Assembly (NCBI GenBank): GCA_046582185.1
Contig: JAYGEX010000041.1
Span: 1 to 64,000 of the forward strand
Direction of reading: 5' to 3'
DNA length: 64,000 nt
Origin: GCA-002726655 sp046582185
Lineage (GTDB): Bacteria; Pseudomonadota; Gammaproteobacteria; Pseudomonadales; Azotimanducaceae
Shown here: piece after piece, positions 26,655 to 35,546 of the stretch
How positions within the stretch are numbered: the stretch's first letter is position 1
Layout of the letters: the number at the start of each line of letters is the position of its first letter
Program-made: the position numbers and the translations under genes
The notes under the pieces: generated by a model
The model's input: the letters and a program-made list of their open reading frames with translations, nothing else
What the model was told of the DNA's origin: nothing
The model's database searches: none

Positions 26655-28286
26655 CTATAGATAACTCATATAGAGAACTTCGGCAGGAATACCAACACCT
26701 GAAAAGTGGCGCAACCAACGTAACTGATTGTCCTGTAATCGATCGCCGGGTCCTTTAACTTCCACCAGGCAATAACTATCACCTCTGAATACAATCAGGT
26801 CAGGAAATCCGCTGCGATTAGCCCTTGGATCATCCAGTAATCGCCTGAATACCGAAAGCATGGCATCTGTTTGAACGAGGGAAAGGAAGCGTTGCAACAG
26901 CGCTCCGTCCAGCATTGACCATTGAACAAAGTGGTTGGCTATCGGGATTTTCTCTGTAAAGCGTTCCAGAACCATGTCTCTAAAAACCTGTGGATCTTCC
27001 AGTTCGACTAAACGTCGCTCTATTAATTCCCGTCGGTTGATGCTGAATTCGACTGTGAACATGTCCGCGGGGCCACGCTGAAATGGATGGAAGAAGACGC
27101 CCTTCACGGGTGCAAATATGATGTCCCAGAAAGCAAGGCCAAATATACCTGCCAACAATGCATTCTCTACGTAAATTGCATCTTCTCCCTGACTTGCAAA
27201 CCATTCACAAGCTATCTCTTCTATCTGTTTATAGCGATCTTCTACTACCTCTATCTTCCTGGATATTGGCGCAAACCTGATTAGCGCTGCATTCAGATTA
27301 GGCAGAGATTCCCCCATAAATGCTTTGTTTCTATGGCGATTCAGAAAGCGAACGGAAAACTCAAGCTCCTGCTCATCCAGCGGAGATTCGATGATATCTG
27401 TACATTGCTCTATGCACTGCGCACTTAGACCTTTCTTTAATAAGACGCGGGCACTACGTTCTCTGCTGGGTGTTGATTTTGATTGCCTGTACAGGTCAAG
27501 CGCCAGATCCAGTTCATCGAGCCGCTCATATTGCCTGGCTATTCGATTGACGATCCTGTCGTAGCGCCGGTTGAGGCGACGATTTTCATGTCGAACGGGT
27601 AAAGATGAGACAAATTCCTCCATCTCATCGACGTCACTCTGCTCAATTAATTCATAGGAGAGCTCATCGAGTTGATGGATTAGCAATGTTTCTTCCACCA
27701 ACTCGCGGGTTTCAAAGAACAGGGTATCTGTTTGCAGTGAGTAGTGCTCGAAGGGCGTTACGCCAAGATCATTAAGTACAAACTCGGTAAAGTCCTGATT
27801 CATATTGCCAAAAAACATCAATTTGTAGAGCTGCAGATTGTCATGATGTAGTGGCCGAACCCTGTCTATGTGAGAAAGATCCGGGTTGATATCAACCAGA
27901 CACTCCAGTATCAGAATCTTCCTTGCGGACTTATCTAGCTCACTGGCTTCTGGTAGCTTCAGTAACTCCGGCTTGGTTAACAGATCAAGTACTTCAATAG
28001 TGTTGGCGTCTACCGCGAAATCCAGATATCCAGCATTAAGCAGTTCATCAATTGCGCTAGATAGGTTACTAAGCTCGGCATAGTTAATCTTGTCAACTCT
28101 AAATAAGGGACCCCGGCGTTGTACCAGTCGAACATAGAGCATCTTGGATTCAGGGCTTAGGGATTCGAAGTCGGTGGCATAACCAAGCTCATGCTCATAC
28201 AGCAAATGACTGTATTGCTTTGCCACAAAATTGAGCAGATAGCTGAAGTTATCCAGATAGTAGCCTTCGGGAAGAACATCAACCAT
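26655..28286 (-). CDS. Bacterial FAN1 structure-specific nuclease (VRR-NUC)
   Basis: A 543-residue homologue of FAN1, a 5' flap endonuclease/exonuclease that unhooks DNA interstrand crosslinks. The C-terminal VRR-NUC active site is complete: GFPDLIVF (D496) and LVEVKGPGD (E509, K511). The N-terminal part contains the SAP-like and winged region typical of FAN1 (MLYVRLVQRRGPLFRVDKI, about residues 49-67), followed by helical TPR-like repeats with many arginines. It is the first gene of a two-gene operon with an iron-sulfur helicase. A perfect CTGT-N8-ACAG box sits 38 bp upstream of the start, predicting LexA control. Confidence 0.88.
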   Translation of the reverse strand: MVDVLPEGYYLDNFSYLLNFVAKQYSHLLYEHELGYATDFESLSPESKMLYVRLVQRRGPLFRVDKINYAELSNLSSAIDELLNAGYLDFAVDANTIEVLDLLTKPELLKLPEASELDKSARKILILECLVDINPDLSHIDRVRPLHHDNLQLYKLMFFGNMNQDFTEFVLNDLGVTPFEHYSLQTDTLFFETRELVEETLLIHQLDELSYELIEQSDVDEMEEFVSSLPVRHENRRLNRRYDRIVNRIARQYERLDELDLALDLYRQSKSTPSRERSARVLLKKGLSAQCIEQCTDIIESPLDEQELEFSVRFLNRHRNKAFMGESLPNLNAALIRFAPISRKIEVVEDRYKQIEEIACEWFASQGEDAIYVENALLAGIFGLAFWDIIFAPVKGVFFHPFQRGPADMFTVEFSINRRELIERRLVELEDPQVFRDMVLERFTEKIPIANHFVQWSMLDGALLQRFLSLVQTDAMLSVFRRLLDDPRANRSGFPDLIVFRGDSYCLVEVKGPGDRLQDNQLRWLRHFSGVGIPAEVLYMSYL

Positions 28287-28323
28287 TGCAGAATTAATGT
28301 GGTAACGGAGCGTATATAATACA

Positions 28324-28339
28324 CTGTGTTTATATACAG
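28324..28339 (-). promoter_or_regulatory. LexA (SOS) box upstream of the FAN1-helicase operon
   Basis: CTGTGTTTATATACAG on the plus strand, which on the minus strand reads CTGTATATAAACACAG. It fits the gammaproteobacterial LexA consensus CTGT-N8-ACAG exactly, with the preferred AT-rich centre. It lies 38 bp upstream of the FAN1 ATG, overlapping a likely promoter: the minus-strand sequence just downstream is TGTATTATATACG, which contains -10-like hexamers. LexA binding there would block transcription until DNA damage. Confidence 0.75.
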
Positions 28340-28434
28340 ATAAAAGAAAAAAGACTGTTGACTATTGTTTAAGGACTATAGAACGATTGGATCAGCCCCT
28401 TGAAGCCACCTGCTGGCGTTCAATCGTCGCAAGG

Positions 28435-28755
28435 CTAGTTCAATCGAGTATACGCGTGCTCGGTGCCCGTGATTGAATCTACTTGCACCATTTCATTTCT
28501 CGATGGAAAGCTAACTGCCCTGGTATTACTGCCCTCCTGCGCCAATGACAATACGCCATCGAGTATCTGGTAAGGAATGGCATCGTGACCCTTGACCTGA
28601 ACGGTTTCTACGGTGTACTCGACGATGACGGGAAAGCCGCCTATAGCTGATTGCCATGAGCCAAGAATAAGTTGTTCCGGGGACCTCCCGAGAGACATGC
28701 ATCCACTAACATTCAAGACCAGCACTGCTACGCCAAATGTTCGTGTCAACTTCAT
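28435..28755 (-). CDS. Small putative lipoprotein
   Basis: A 106-residue protein with a lipoprotein signal peptide: hydrophobic residues 8-17 and the lipobox VSGC, with C19 as lipidated cysteine. The mature part (LILGSWQS... followed by alternating beta-like segments) resembles a small lipocalin-like or META-type fold, but I cannot assign a family. The residue after cysteine is methionine, compatible with outer-membrane sorting. It is transcribed alone, divergent from the methionine aminopeptidase gene. Confidence 0.6.
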   Translation of the reverse strand: MKLTRTFGVAVLVLNVSGCMSLGRSPEQLILGSWQSAIGGFPVIVEYTVETVQVKGHDAIPYQILDGVLSLAQEGSNTRAVSFPSRNEMVQVDSITGTEHAYTRLN

Positions 28756-28890
28756 TTCAACTCCCTGGCAAACCCCAGTGAATACAGAATTAATTGTCCT
28801 AGTCTAACCGAGAAATCATGTGGCGCAAACCTTCTCATTTTCCGCCCCTGGAGTGCTAAACTAAAGAGAATCGCGGACTCCCTGGCATAT

Positions 28891-29637
28891 ATGACAATAG
28901 ACAATGAGAATGACTTCCTCAAGTTAAAGACAATCGGTCGAATCGTGTTTGAGACAATGATGTTAATGAAAAAACAGATGATGGTCGGTATGACAACGCT
29001 GGAGCTTGATTTGATCGGTGCAGAGAATCTCAACAAGTATGGCGCACGCTCGGCACCGAAGGTAATGTACGACTTTCCCGGCTTTACCTGCATTAGCATC
29101 AACGAGGAGGCTGCTCACGGCATACCATCGGACCGGATTATCAGGGAAGGAGATGTTGTGAATATCGATGTATCCGCTGAACTCGATGGCTATTATGGCG
29201 ATACGGGAGGGACTTTTCTGGTGCCGCCGATCGACCCCAGAATCCAGTATTTGTGCCAATCAACCAGGAAGGCACTGCGCAATGCAATGGATGTTGCCCG
29301 TGCCGGTGCAAAGGTAAATCAGATAGGTAGCGCTATAACCAAAACAGCACGCAAATCAGGGTTTGTGACGATCAAGGATCTTGGCAGCCATGGTATTGGC
29401 AGGAGCCTGCACGAAGAGCCGCATTTTATTCCGAACTACCACGACAAGGATGATCAGCGTATTTTGAAGGATGGTCAGGTTATTACTATTGAGCCTTTTT
29501 TATCTACCAAAAGTGAACAAACCACTACCGAAGATGATGGCTGGACACTGACGACGGGGCATGGCAACTTTTCCGCCCAGTACGAACACACAATGGTGAT
29601 CACTAAGGATAAGCCGATTATACTGACTCGTTTGTAA
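28891..29637 (+). CDS. map: Type I methionine aminopeptidase
   Basis: A 248-residue enzyme that removes the N-terminal methionine from new proteins. The ATG at 28891 is chosen since conserved sequence begins there; a longer frame upstream overlaps the divergent lipoprotein gene. Metal ligands and neighbours are visible: NIDVSAELDGYYGDTGG (two aspartates), SHGIGRSLHEEP (histidine), TIEPFL (glutamate) and YEHTMVI (last glutamate). It is not next to rpsB-tsf, where the housekeeping gene normally lies, so it may be a second isozyme. No N-terminal zinc-finger extension is present. Confidence 0.87.
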   Translation: MTIDNENDFLKLKTIGRIVFETMMLMKKQMMVGMTTLELDLIGAENLNKYGARSAPKVMYDFPGFTCISINEEAAHGIPSDRIIREGDVVNIDVSAELDGYYGDTGGTFLVPPIDPRIQYLCQSTRKALRNAMDVARAGAKVNQIGSAITKTARKSGFVTIKDLGSHGIGRSLHEEPHFIPNYHDKDDQRILKDGQVITIEPFLSTKSEQTTTEDDGWTLTTGHGNFSAQYEHTMVITKDKPIILTRL

Positions 29638-29753
29638 TGGCTTTGGAACCGTTATAAAGAACTAGTGATTTCTGTTCGTGAATTACCGTTTCCAAATCAA
29701 GCCATGGTGAGATTAGCGATAAACTCACCGAGCCATTATTCTCACAAGAAGGT

Positions 29754-29884
29754 TTACTAGTTCTTGTCCGCAATTGGAAACCCCCGGTGTTACTTCCCTG
29801 GTATGTGATTGTTTTATGTAGCTAAGGGAATTATGGTTTTGTAAATGTTGTTCAGGTTCGATGATTTATGGACGGGAACTAACC
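29754..29884 (+). repeat. Dispersed inverted-repeat element, copy B
   Basis: A diverged copy of the roughly 130-bp element. It shares ACTAGTTCTTGTCC at the left, CCCCCGGTGTTACTTCCCTGG in the middle (conserved core, up to one base different from copy D) and GATTTATGGACGGGAACTAAC at the right end (terminal repeat). It lies between the methionine aminopeptidase and the convergent MATE gene. The rest of the 29638-29999 gap holds only a weak GGTGAG/CTCACC hairpin at 29706-29729 and no supported gene. Confidence 0.7.
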
Positions 29885-29999
29885 CTGGTGGTAGAAATTA
29901 GTAAATGTGATACACCATGGAAGGATCTTTTGCCTGATCGGCATAGCAACCCCCCTACCCTGCCATTACGACCCCTGAAGATTTTTAAGCCCCACGAAG

Positions 30000-31403
30000 C
30001 TAAGTCGTCTGAAAGCGCTGTTCCGAATCAGAGAAAATTTGCTTCCATTTTCCGGATCGAAATCGTAGCACGACCATGATTGCCTTAACTATGTAGTCGC
30101 CAATCAGGGCTCCGTAGATCCAGTACACCGACAAACCCAGGTAAGTGAATATCGCTGCCAGACCCACGCGAACACCAATAAGCCCAACCATGGTAGTAAT
30201 AAGAGGAAAGCGGGTATCTCCCGCACCGCGAAGACAGCCACCCAGGGTGAATTCAATCGCCATCAAGGGTTGTGCGATTGCCATAATATAAATAAACACC
30301 ACGGTGTTCTGCACGACCTCTTCGTCCTGAATCAGAAACCAGGCAATATCTCTGGCGAAAATAACAATGACGATACTTAACGCCGTCATGCTCACTATCG
30401 CCAGCCCAGTGGCACGCCAGCCTTGTCGTGTTGCTCCTTCAGGATTTCGTGCACCAAGGTGTTGGCCCACCAGAGTTGCACCGGCAATGGAGAATCCAAA
30501 ACCCACAACAAAGGAAATAGACAGGATCTGGACGCCAATTCCGTAGGCGGCAAATGCTGCCGTACCGTAGTACCCCACCAGCCAGAGAAATGCCAGGAAG
30601 CCCCCCTGGAAGACGAATTGCTCAAGGCCCGCGGGATAACCAATGTGGACTAATTGGCCAATACGACTTCGGGTGAGAGAGCCTTTGCCGCCCACTCCGA
30701 CCTTTAGCTTTCGACCATAGAGCAGTAGCAGCAAGATAACGGCACCAACGGAGAATGACAATCCATTAGCAACTGCAGCGCCAGCAACGCCCATTTGCGG
30801 GAATCCATAGAGACCAAAAACCAGGACATAGACGAGGATAATATTGATGATATTGGTTATGACGCCTATCCAGAGTGGTGTCATTGTGTCGCCAGCTGCA
30901 CGCAGCGATGCGCCAATAATCATATTTATCGCAAAGGCGATATTGAAAAGGCTCAAGTAACGGATAAAGCTAGCCGCTTGTTGAGTGGTTGAGTCATCCA
31001 ATCCAAAAACTGCAGCGATGGATTCCGCAAAAATGACGCACGGAACCATCAGAATCAGCGCAACAATATTGCCTATCCATAGTGATACGCTGGTGATTTT
31101 TGCGGCTTCCTCAAATTCCTTTGCACCCCATGATCGGGCGACCATTGCGGTTGTTCCAGCCGAGACTGCCATTAGGATAGCTTGCAAACCAAAGAATATG
31201 CGGTGACCAGTGGTCACTGCCGCAACGGCCTCAGCGCCAAGCGAGCCAACTATCTTGATACTGATAATGCCAATCACCGAGAAAAGCAAATTACTCAATA
31301 TGGTTGGCCATGCTAATTCCCAGATACCTATCTGGGGCTTTACAACAATAGAATCGGCTGAGGTCTCCTGGTCTAGAGCCTCCTTTGTGGATGAGTCTGT
31401 CAT
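30000..31403 (-). CDS. MATE family efflux transporter
   Basis: A protein of about 467 residues with twelve hydrophobic segments in two halves, as in multidrug and toxic compound extrusion pumps. These export cationic drugs or metabolites in exchange for Na+ or H+ across the inner membrane. The duplicated MATE pattern is visible: ASLRAAGDTMTPLWIG in the first half and GCLRGAGDTRFPLIT in the second. The ATG at 31403 is preferred over an upstream TTG two codons earlier. It is a single-gene unit, divergent from the PYROXD2-like gene. Confidence 0.9.
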   Translation of the reverse strand: MTDSSTKEALDQETSADSIVVKPQIGIWELAWPTILSNLLFSVIGIISIKIVGSLGAEAVAAVTTGHRIFFGLQAILMAVSAGTTAMVARSWGAKEFEEAAKITSVSLWIGNIVALILMVPCVIFAESIAAVFGLDDSTTQQAASFIRYLSLFNIAFAINMIIGASLRAAGDTMTPLWIGVITNIINIILVYVLVFGLYGFPQMGVAGAAVANGLSFSVGAVILLLLLYGRKLKVGVGGKGSLTRSRIGQLVHIGYPAGLEQFVFQGGFLAFLWLVGYYGTAAFAAYGIGVQILSISFVVGFGFSIAGATLVGQHLGARNPEGATRQGWRATGLAIVSMTALSIVIVIFARDIAWFLIQDEEVVQNTVVFIYIMAIAQPLMAIEFTLGGCLRGAGDTRFPLITTMVGLIGVRVGLAAIFTYLGLSVYWIYGALIGDYIVKAIMVVLRFRSGKWKQIFSDSEQRFQTT

Positions 31404-31509
31404 GAACAATCCGGAAGAAGGCAGCGTTAAAAACCCTGCCGGAAATTAGAATAATCGCGCGCGATACGATACACTAACTCCCTCGTTAGGTCAAAGTAGT
31501 GTTAACTTC

Positions 31510-33081
31510 ATGTCCCGAAAAAAAGTCACCATTATTGGCGCTGGACACAATGGTTTGGTCTGCGCATGTTATCTGGCAAAAGCAGGCTTTGACGTAAGAA
31601 TGCTGGAGAGAAGAAATATCGTGGGCGGCGCAGTTGTAACAGAAGAATTTCATCCCGGCTTTCGAAATTCAATAGCCAGTTACACGGTCAGCCTGCTGCA
31701 TCCAAAAGTGATCAAGGACCTCAATCTGAAGAATCATGGGCTCCAGATTTTGGAGAGAAGGGTCAATAACTATTTACCATTAGCGAATGGAGATGCGCTG
31801 GTCTCGGAAGTTGACTCAAAAGCCATGGCGAGAGAAGTCGCTAGATTCTCCAAACGTGATGCTCTTGCCCTGACAGGTTACTCCCGGAAGCTGGATGAGA
31901 TTCTGCCAGTAGTGAAAGACATCATGATGTTGACGCCGCCTAATCTCGAGACCGTAGGGCTATCTGATCTACTACCTCTATTCAAACTGAGTCGCCAATT
32001 TAAGAGCTTGAGTGGAGAACAGAGGCGATTTATGCTTAAGCTATTCTCGATTTCGGCAGGTGAACTGCTCGATGATGAATTTGAATCAGAACCAATAAAG
32101 GCGCTCCTGGGTTTCGATGCTATTGTCGGAAATTACGCCAGCCCCTATACGCCAGGCTCCGCTTATGTCTTGTTACACCATGTATTTGGAGAGATAAATG
32201 GCAAGCCAGGCCTCTGGGGTCATGCTGTAGGCGGCATGGGTGCCATTACACAGGCGATGGCTATTGAAGCCGGAAATCTTGGCGTCAAGATCGAGACAGA
32301 AAAAACGGTTCGCGAAATAGAAATGGATGGCAATCGTGCCAGCAGTATTCTGCTTGAAGATGGCACTCGAATAGCCACCGACCTTGTGGTCTCCAATATC
32401 CACCCAAAATTACTCTATCTGAATCTGCTGCCGTCCCACGCATTATCCGAGCACACCATCGAGCACTTTGAACGCTATAAGAGCCAGAGTGGCACATTCA
32501 GAATGAATGTTGCACTGGATGAGCTACCGGAATTTAAGCAGAGAACAACTGAGCATTGCCTCGAAGCTGGCATTATCATGGCGCCGTCGCTCAAGTACAT
32601 GGACGAAGCGTATATGGATGCTCGGCGACACGGATGGTCGAAACATCCCATTGTTGAAATGTTGATTCCCAGTATCGTCGATAGTTCACTTGCGCCTGAC
32701 GGCAAACATGTTGCCAGTCTATTCTGTCAGCAGTTTGACCCATCTATTAAACAAGACTGGGACAATCATCGCGATGCGGCAGCTGCCACTATTATCGATA
32801 CTGTTAATGACTACGCCCCTAATTTTCGGGCCAGCATAATTGCCACTCAGATTCACTCCCCCTGGGATCTGGAGAAGAAATTCAGCCTGGTTGGCGGAGA
32901 TATTTTCCACGGCCGCTTGAGCCTCGAACAATTATTTTCAGCAAGGCCAATGCTCGGAAGCGGGCAGTATCAAACAGAGATTAGCAATGTCTATATGTGC
33001 GGGGCTGGTACCCATCCTGGCGGAGGGGTTACCGGGATTCCTGGTCACAATGCGGCCCGGGAGATAATAAAACACAATTAG
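31510..33081 (+). CDS. FAD-dependent oxidoreductase, PYROXD2/phytoene-desaturase-like
   Basis: A 523-residue flavoprotein of the CrtI-like amine oxidase/desaturase superfamily, closest in pattern to PYROXD2. The FAD motif is IIGAGHNGLVCACYLAKAG near the N-terminus, followed by NIVGGAVVTEEFHPGF. The C-terminal FAD-binding segment is YMCGAGTHPGGGVTGIPG followed by HNAAREI. No carotenoid genes are near, so a carotenoid role is not supported. The substrate is unknown. Confidence 0.83.
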   Translation: MSRKKVTIIGAGHNGLVCACYLAKAGFDVRMLERRNIVGGAVVTEEFHPGFRNSIASYTVSLLHPKVIKDLNLKNHGLQILERRVNNYLPLANGDALVSEVDSKAMAREVARFSKRDALALTGYSRKLDEILPVVKDIMMLTPPNLETVGLSDLLPLFKLSRQFKSLSGEQRRFMLKLFSISAGELLDDEFESEPIKALLGFDAIVGNYASPYTPGSAYVLLHHVFGEINGKPGLWGHAVGGMGAITQAMAIEAGNLGVKIETEKTVREIEMDGNRASSILLEDGTRIATDLVVSNIHPKLLYLNLLPSHALSEHTIEHFERYKSQSGTFRMNVALDELPEFKQRTTEHCLEAGIIMAPSLKYMDEAYMDARRHGWSKHPIVEMLIPSIVDSSLAPDGKHVASLFCQQFDPSIKQDWDNHRDAAAATIIDTVNDYAPNFRASIIATQIHSPWDLEKKFSLVGGDIFHGRLSLEQLFSARPMLGSGQYQTEISNVYMCGAGTHPGGGVTGIPGHNAAREIIKHN

Positions 33082-33164
33082 TACGCGTATTTGAAAGACC
33101 TATTTTGAAAGGACTATTTTGAAATGCCTGGCTTACCTCTCACCGAAGCGATTGGACAAAAAGC

Positions 33165-34379
33165 CTAGTCTCGCTTCTGGAAGATCAGCACTGCGTTCGT
33201 GCCGCCAAATCCAAAGCTGTTGGACATGACTGTTTTTATTCCGGCATTGTCAATCCGACTGCGGACAACAGGAAATTCTCCAAGTTCCGGATCGATATTA
33301 TCAATATTTGCCGATTCACAGATAAAGTCATTCTCAAGCATTAGCAATGAGTAGATAGCCTCGTGCGCACCGGCAGCACCCAGTGAATGGCCAGAAAGAG
33401 ACTTAGTAGAGCTGATCCTTGGCATCTCATCACCAAAGACCCGGCGAATGGCTTCAATTTCCGGCGGATCGCCTGCTGGTGTACTGGTGCCATGAGCATT
33501 GATGTAATCCACCTTACCTTCTATGGTCGACATTGCCAACTTCATGGCTCGCTCACCGCCTTCACCAGAAGGCGCAACCATGTCGTAACCATCCGAGGTT
33601 GCAGCATAACCTACCAATTCAGCATATATTTTTGCACCCCGAGCCTTTGCATGCTCCAACTCTTCTACTACAACAAATCCGGCACCTCCGGCAATCACAA
33701 ATCCGTCGCGGTCTTTGTCATACGCTCTGGAAGCCTTTGCCGGCTCGTCATTCCGGACCGTTGATAAAGCACCCATGGCATCAAATAGTGATGACATGCT
33801 CCAGTGTTCTTCCTCACCACCGCCGGCGAGTACTACATCCTGCTTGCCCAGTTGAATCAGTTCTGACGCGTGACCGATGCAATGCGCACTGGTGGAGCAA
33901 GCGGACGTAATGGAGTAATTGACGCCTTTGATGGCAAATGGCGTCGCCAGACAGGCTGAAACCGTCGAGCTCATTGTTCTTGTGACCCTATAGGGTCCGA
34001 TGCGCTTGATTCCTTTAGTTCTCAACAGGTCCGCAGCTTCGATCAAATTGGATGAGGAGGCGCCGCCGGAGGCAGCGACTAGCCCCGTTCGAATATTTGA
34101 AACGTCGCCGGGCTCCAATCCGGAGTCGGCAATTGCTTCCTCCAAGGCAATGTATGAAAATGCTGCCGCATCGCCCATAAAGCGCCTTAGCTTTCGCTCA
34201 ATTCGTTCTTCCACGTCGATATGGATACTGCCCGCAACATGGCTGCGCATACCCATCTCTTCGTACATTGACTGATATCGAATACCGGAACGAGTTTCTC
34301 TTAATGATTCCAAGGTTTCAGCCACATTGTTTCCAAGTGGAGAAACCAGGCCCATTCCTGTGATAACGGCTCTTTTCAT
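33165..34379 (-). CDS. fabB: 3-oxoacyl-ACP synthase I
   Basis: A 404-residue condensing enzyme needed for elongating unsaturated fatty acids. The active-site cysteine is C161 in ITSACSTSAHC. The catalytic histidines are in NAHGTSTPAGD and SGHSLGAAGAHE, and the glycine-rich end is NSFGFGGTNAVL. Its pairing with fabA and the FabB-type extension between the histidines identify it as KAS I rather than KAS II, which is encoded separately at 51.4 kb. The gap to fabA is 8 bp, so the two form an operon with fabA first. Confidence 0.92.
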   Translation of the reverse strand: MKRAVITGMGLVSPLGNNVAETLESLRETRSGIRYQSMYEEMGMRSHVAGSIHIDVEERIERKLRRFMGDAAAFSYIALEEAIADSGLEPGDVSNIRTGLVAASGGASSSNLIEAADLLRTKGIKRIGPYRVTRTMSSTVSACLATPFAIKGVNYSITSACSTSAHCIGHASELIQLGKQDVVLAGGGEEEHWSMSSLFDAMGALSTVRNDEPAKASRAYDKDRDGFVIAGGAGFVVVEELEHAKARGAKIYAELVGYAATSDGYDMVAPSGEGGERAMKLAMSTIEGKVDYINAHGTSTPAGDPPEIEAIRRVFGDEMPRISSTKSLSGHSLGAAGAHEAIYSLLMLENDFICESANIDNIDPELGEFPVVRSRIDNAGIKTVMSNSFGFGGTNAVLIFQKRD

Positions 34380-34387
34380 CAGATCAC

Positions 34388-34945
34388 CTAATTTTCGTCA
34401 AGAGTAGTAAACAAACCGACCTTTACGCTTTCAGCGACATATATTTGTTCACCGTCGGCTAAGACCCTGCAATCAGCTATACCCAAAACAGTCTTGCCTT
34501 CACGTATGCGGGTTAAGTCAATCTCATATTGGAGAAGTTTTGCATCAGGTAACACTGTACCTCTGAAATTAACTTTACCGCAACCAAGGGCTCTACCTAT
34601 CCCCCAATTTCCCTTCCATGCGAGGAAAAACCCCACCAGTTGCCAGAGAGCATCAAGCCCCAAACAACCCGGCATAACAGGATCATTGTGGAAATGACAC
34701 TTAAAGAACCAGAGATCAGGATGAATATCAAATTCAGCTCTGATGATCCCTTTGCCCTTTACACCACCGGTCTCGCTGATTTCGGTAATCCGGTCAATCA
34801 TTAACATTTCATCGATCGGCAGATGCGCACGACCCGGACCAAACAGCCTGCCGTATCCACACTCGATTAAATCTTCCTTGCTAAATGAATGTTGATTCAC
34901 CAGGGAGCGGTCCAATGGCCGCATCGCGTTCTCTGAGTCTTGCAT
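34388..34945 (-). CDS. fabA: 3-hydroxydecanoyl-ACP dehydratase/isomerase
   Basis: A 185-residue hot-dog-fold enzyme that dehydrates 3-hydroxydecanoyl-ACP and isomerises the product to the cis-3 form, the branch point of anaerobic unsaturated fatty acid synthesis. The active-site segment is FFKCHFHNDPVMPGCLGLDA, with catalytic H84 and the aspartate near 98; the following WQLVGFFLAWKG is typical. An ATG eight codons downstream is an alternative start. No FabR or FadR site could be recognised upstream. Confidence 0.92.
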   Translation of the reverse strand: MQDSENAMRPLDRSLVNQHSFSKEDLIECGYGRLFGPGRAHLPIDEMLMIDRITEISETGGVKGKGIIRAEFDIHPDLWFFKCHFHNDPVMPGCLGLDALWQLVGFFLAWKGNWGIGRALGCGKVNFRGTVLPDAKLLQYEIDLTRIREGKTVLGIADCRVLADGEQIYVAESVKVGLFTTLDEN

Positions 34946-35156
34946 ATTTGGTCTTATTCTTCTCTCTTATGAATCAAAATGATGTTGTTGATAGCCCACA
35001 ATGCGCAACCTGCCCTGCGCCTGCACTGCTTTTCTCATATTTCTTGTGCAGCGGTTCCTGTATTTAGTCTCATATTGTGTATTGTCTATTGCTTCATTCT
35101 TTCAGGAACTGGTGATATCCAAATTATATCATTGGAGGCCAGGAGAAAACCAACAA

Positions 35157-35446
35157 GCTATTTCCCGTTGGGCGATACACCTATTGAGCGGAAGTTGTTG
35201 AACCTAATACTTATCAGTTAGTTAAAACATTCACTTGCCAGGAAAATAGCACCGGAGGTCTCAAACCACAGAGAGGAAAAGCTATTTCCCGTTGGGCGAT
35301 ACACCTATTGAGCGGAAGTTGCTGAACCTAATACTTATCAGTTAGTTAAAACATTCACTTGCCAGGAAAATAGCACCGGAGGCCTCAAGCTGCGGATAGG
35401 AAAAGCTGGTTCCCGTTGAGAGACACACCTATTGAAGGGAAGTCGC
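35157..35446. repeat. 124-bp tandem repeat array related to the dispersed element
   Basis: Units begin at 35157, 35281 and 35405, an exact 124-bp period. The first two are nearly identical (start GCTATTTCCCGTTGGGCG); the third is partial and diverged. Each full unit contains TTAGTTAAAACATTCACTTG and then CCAGGAAAATAGCACCGGAGG, which matches the minus-oriented core of the dispersed elements (CACTTACCAGGGAAGTAACA in copy C). The array therefore appears to be a locally amplified relative of that family. It fills most of the 600-bp gap between fabA and the PNPOx-like gene, where no coding sequence is supported. Confidence 0.8.
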
Positions 35447-35546
35447 TAATACAATATATCCGATGTCTACCTGGTCAATAAACAATGATTGATTGCTGAT
35501 TCACATCAACTCATAATTACCTATTTCAATGCAGAGAGAAATAGTC

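Noticed and set aside
31510..33081. Carotenoid desaturase
   Set aside because: Fold is shared, but the sequence is nearer PYROXD2 and no carotenoid genes are present.
34885..35221. Several short plus-strand frames upstream of the tandem array
   Set aside because: They overlap fabA or the repeats, have no family signature and run in shared repeat sequence.
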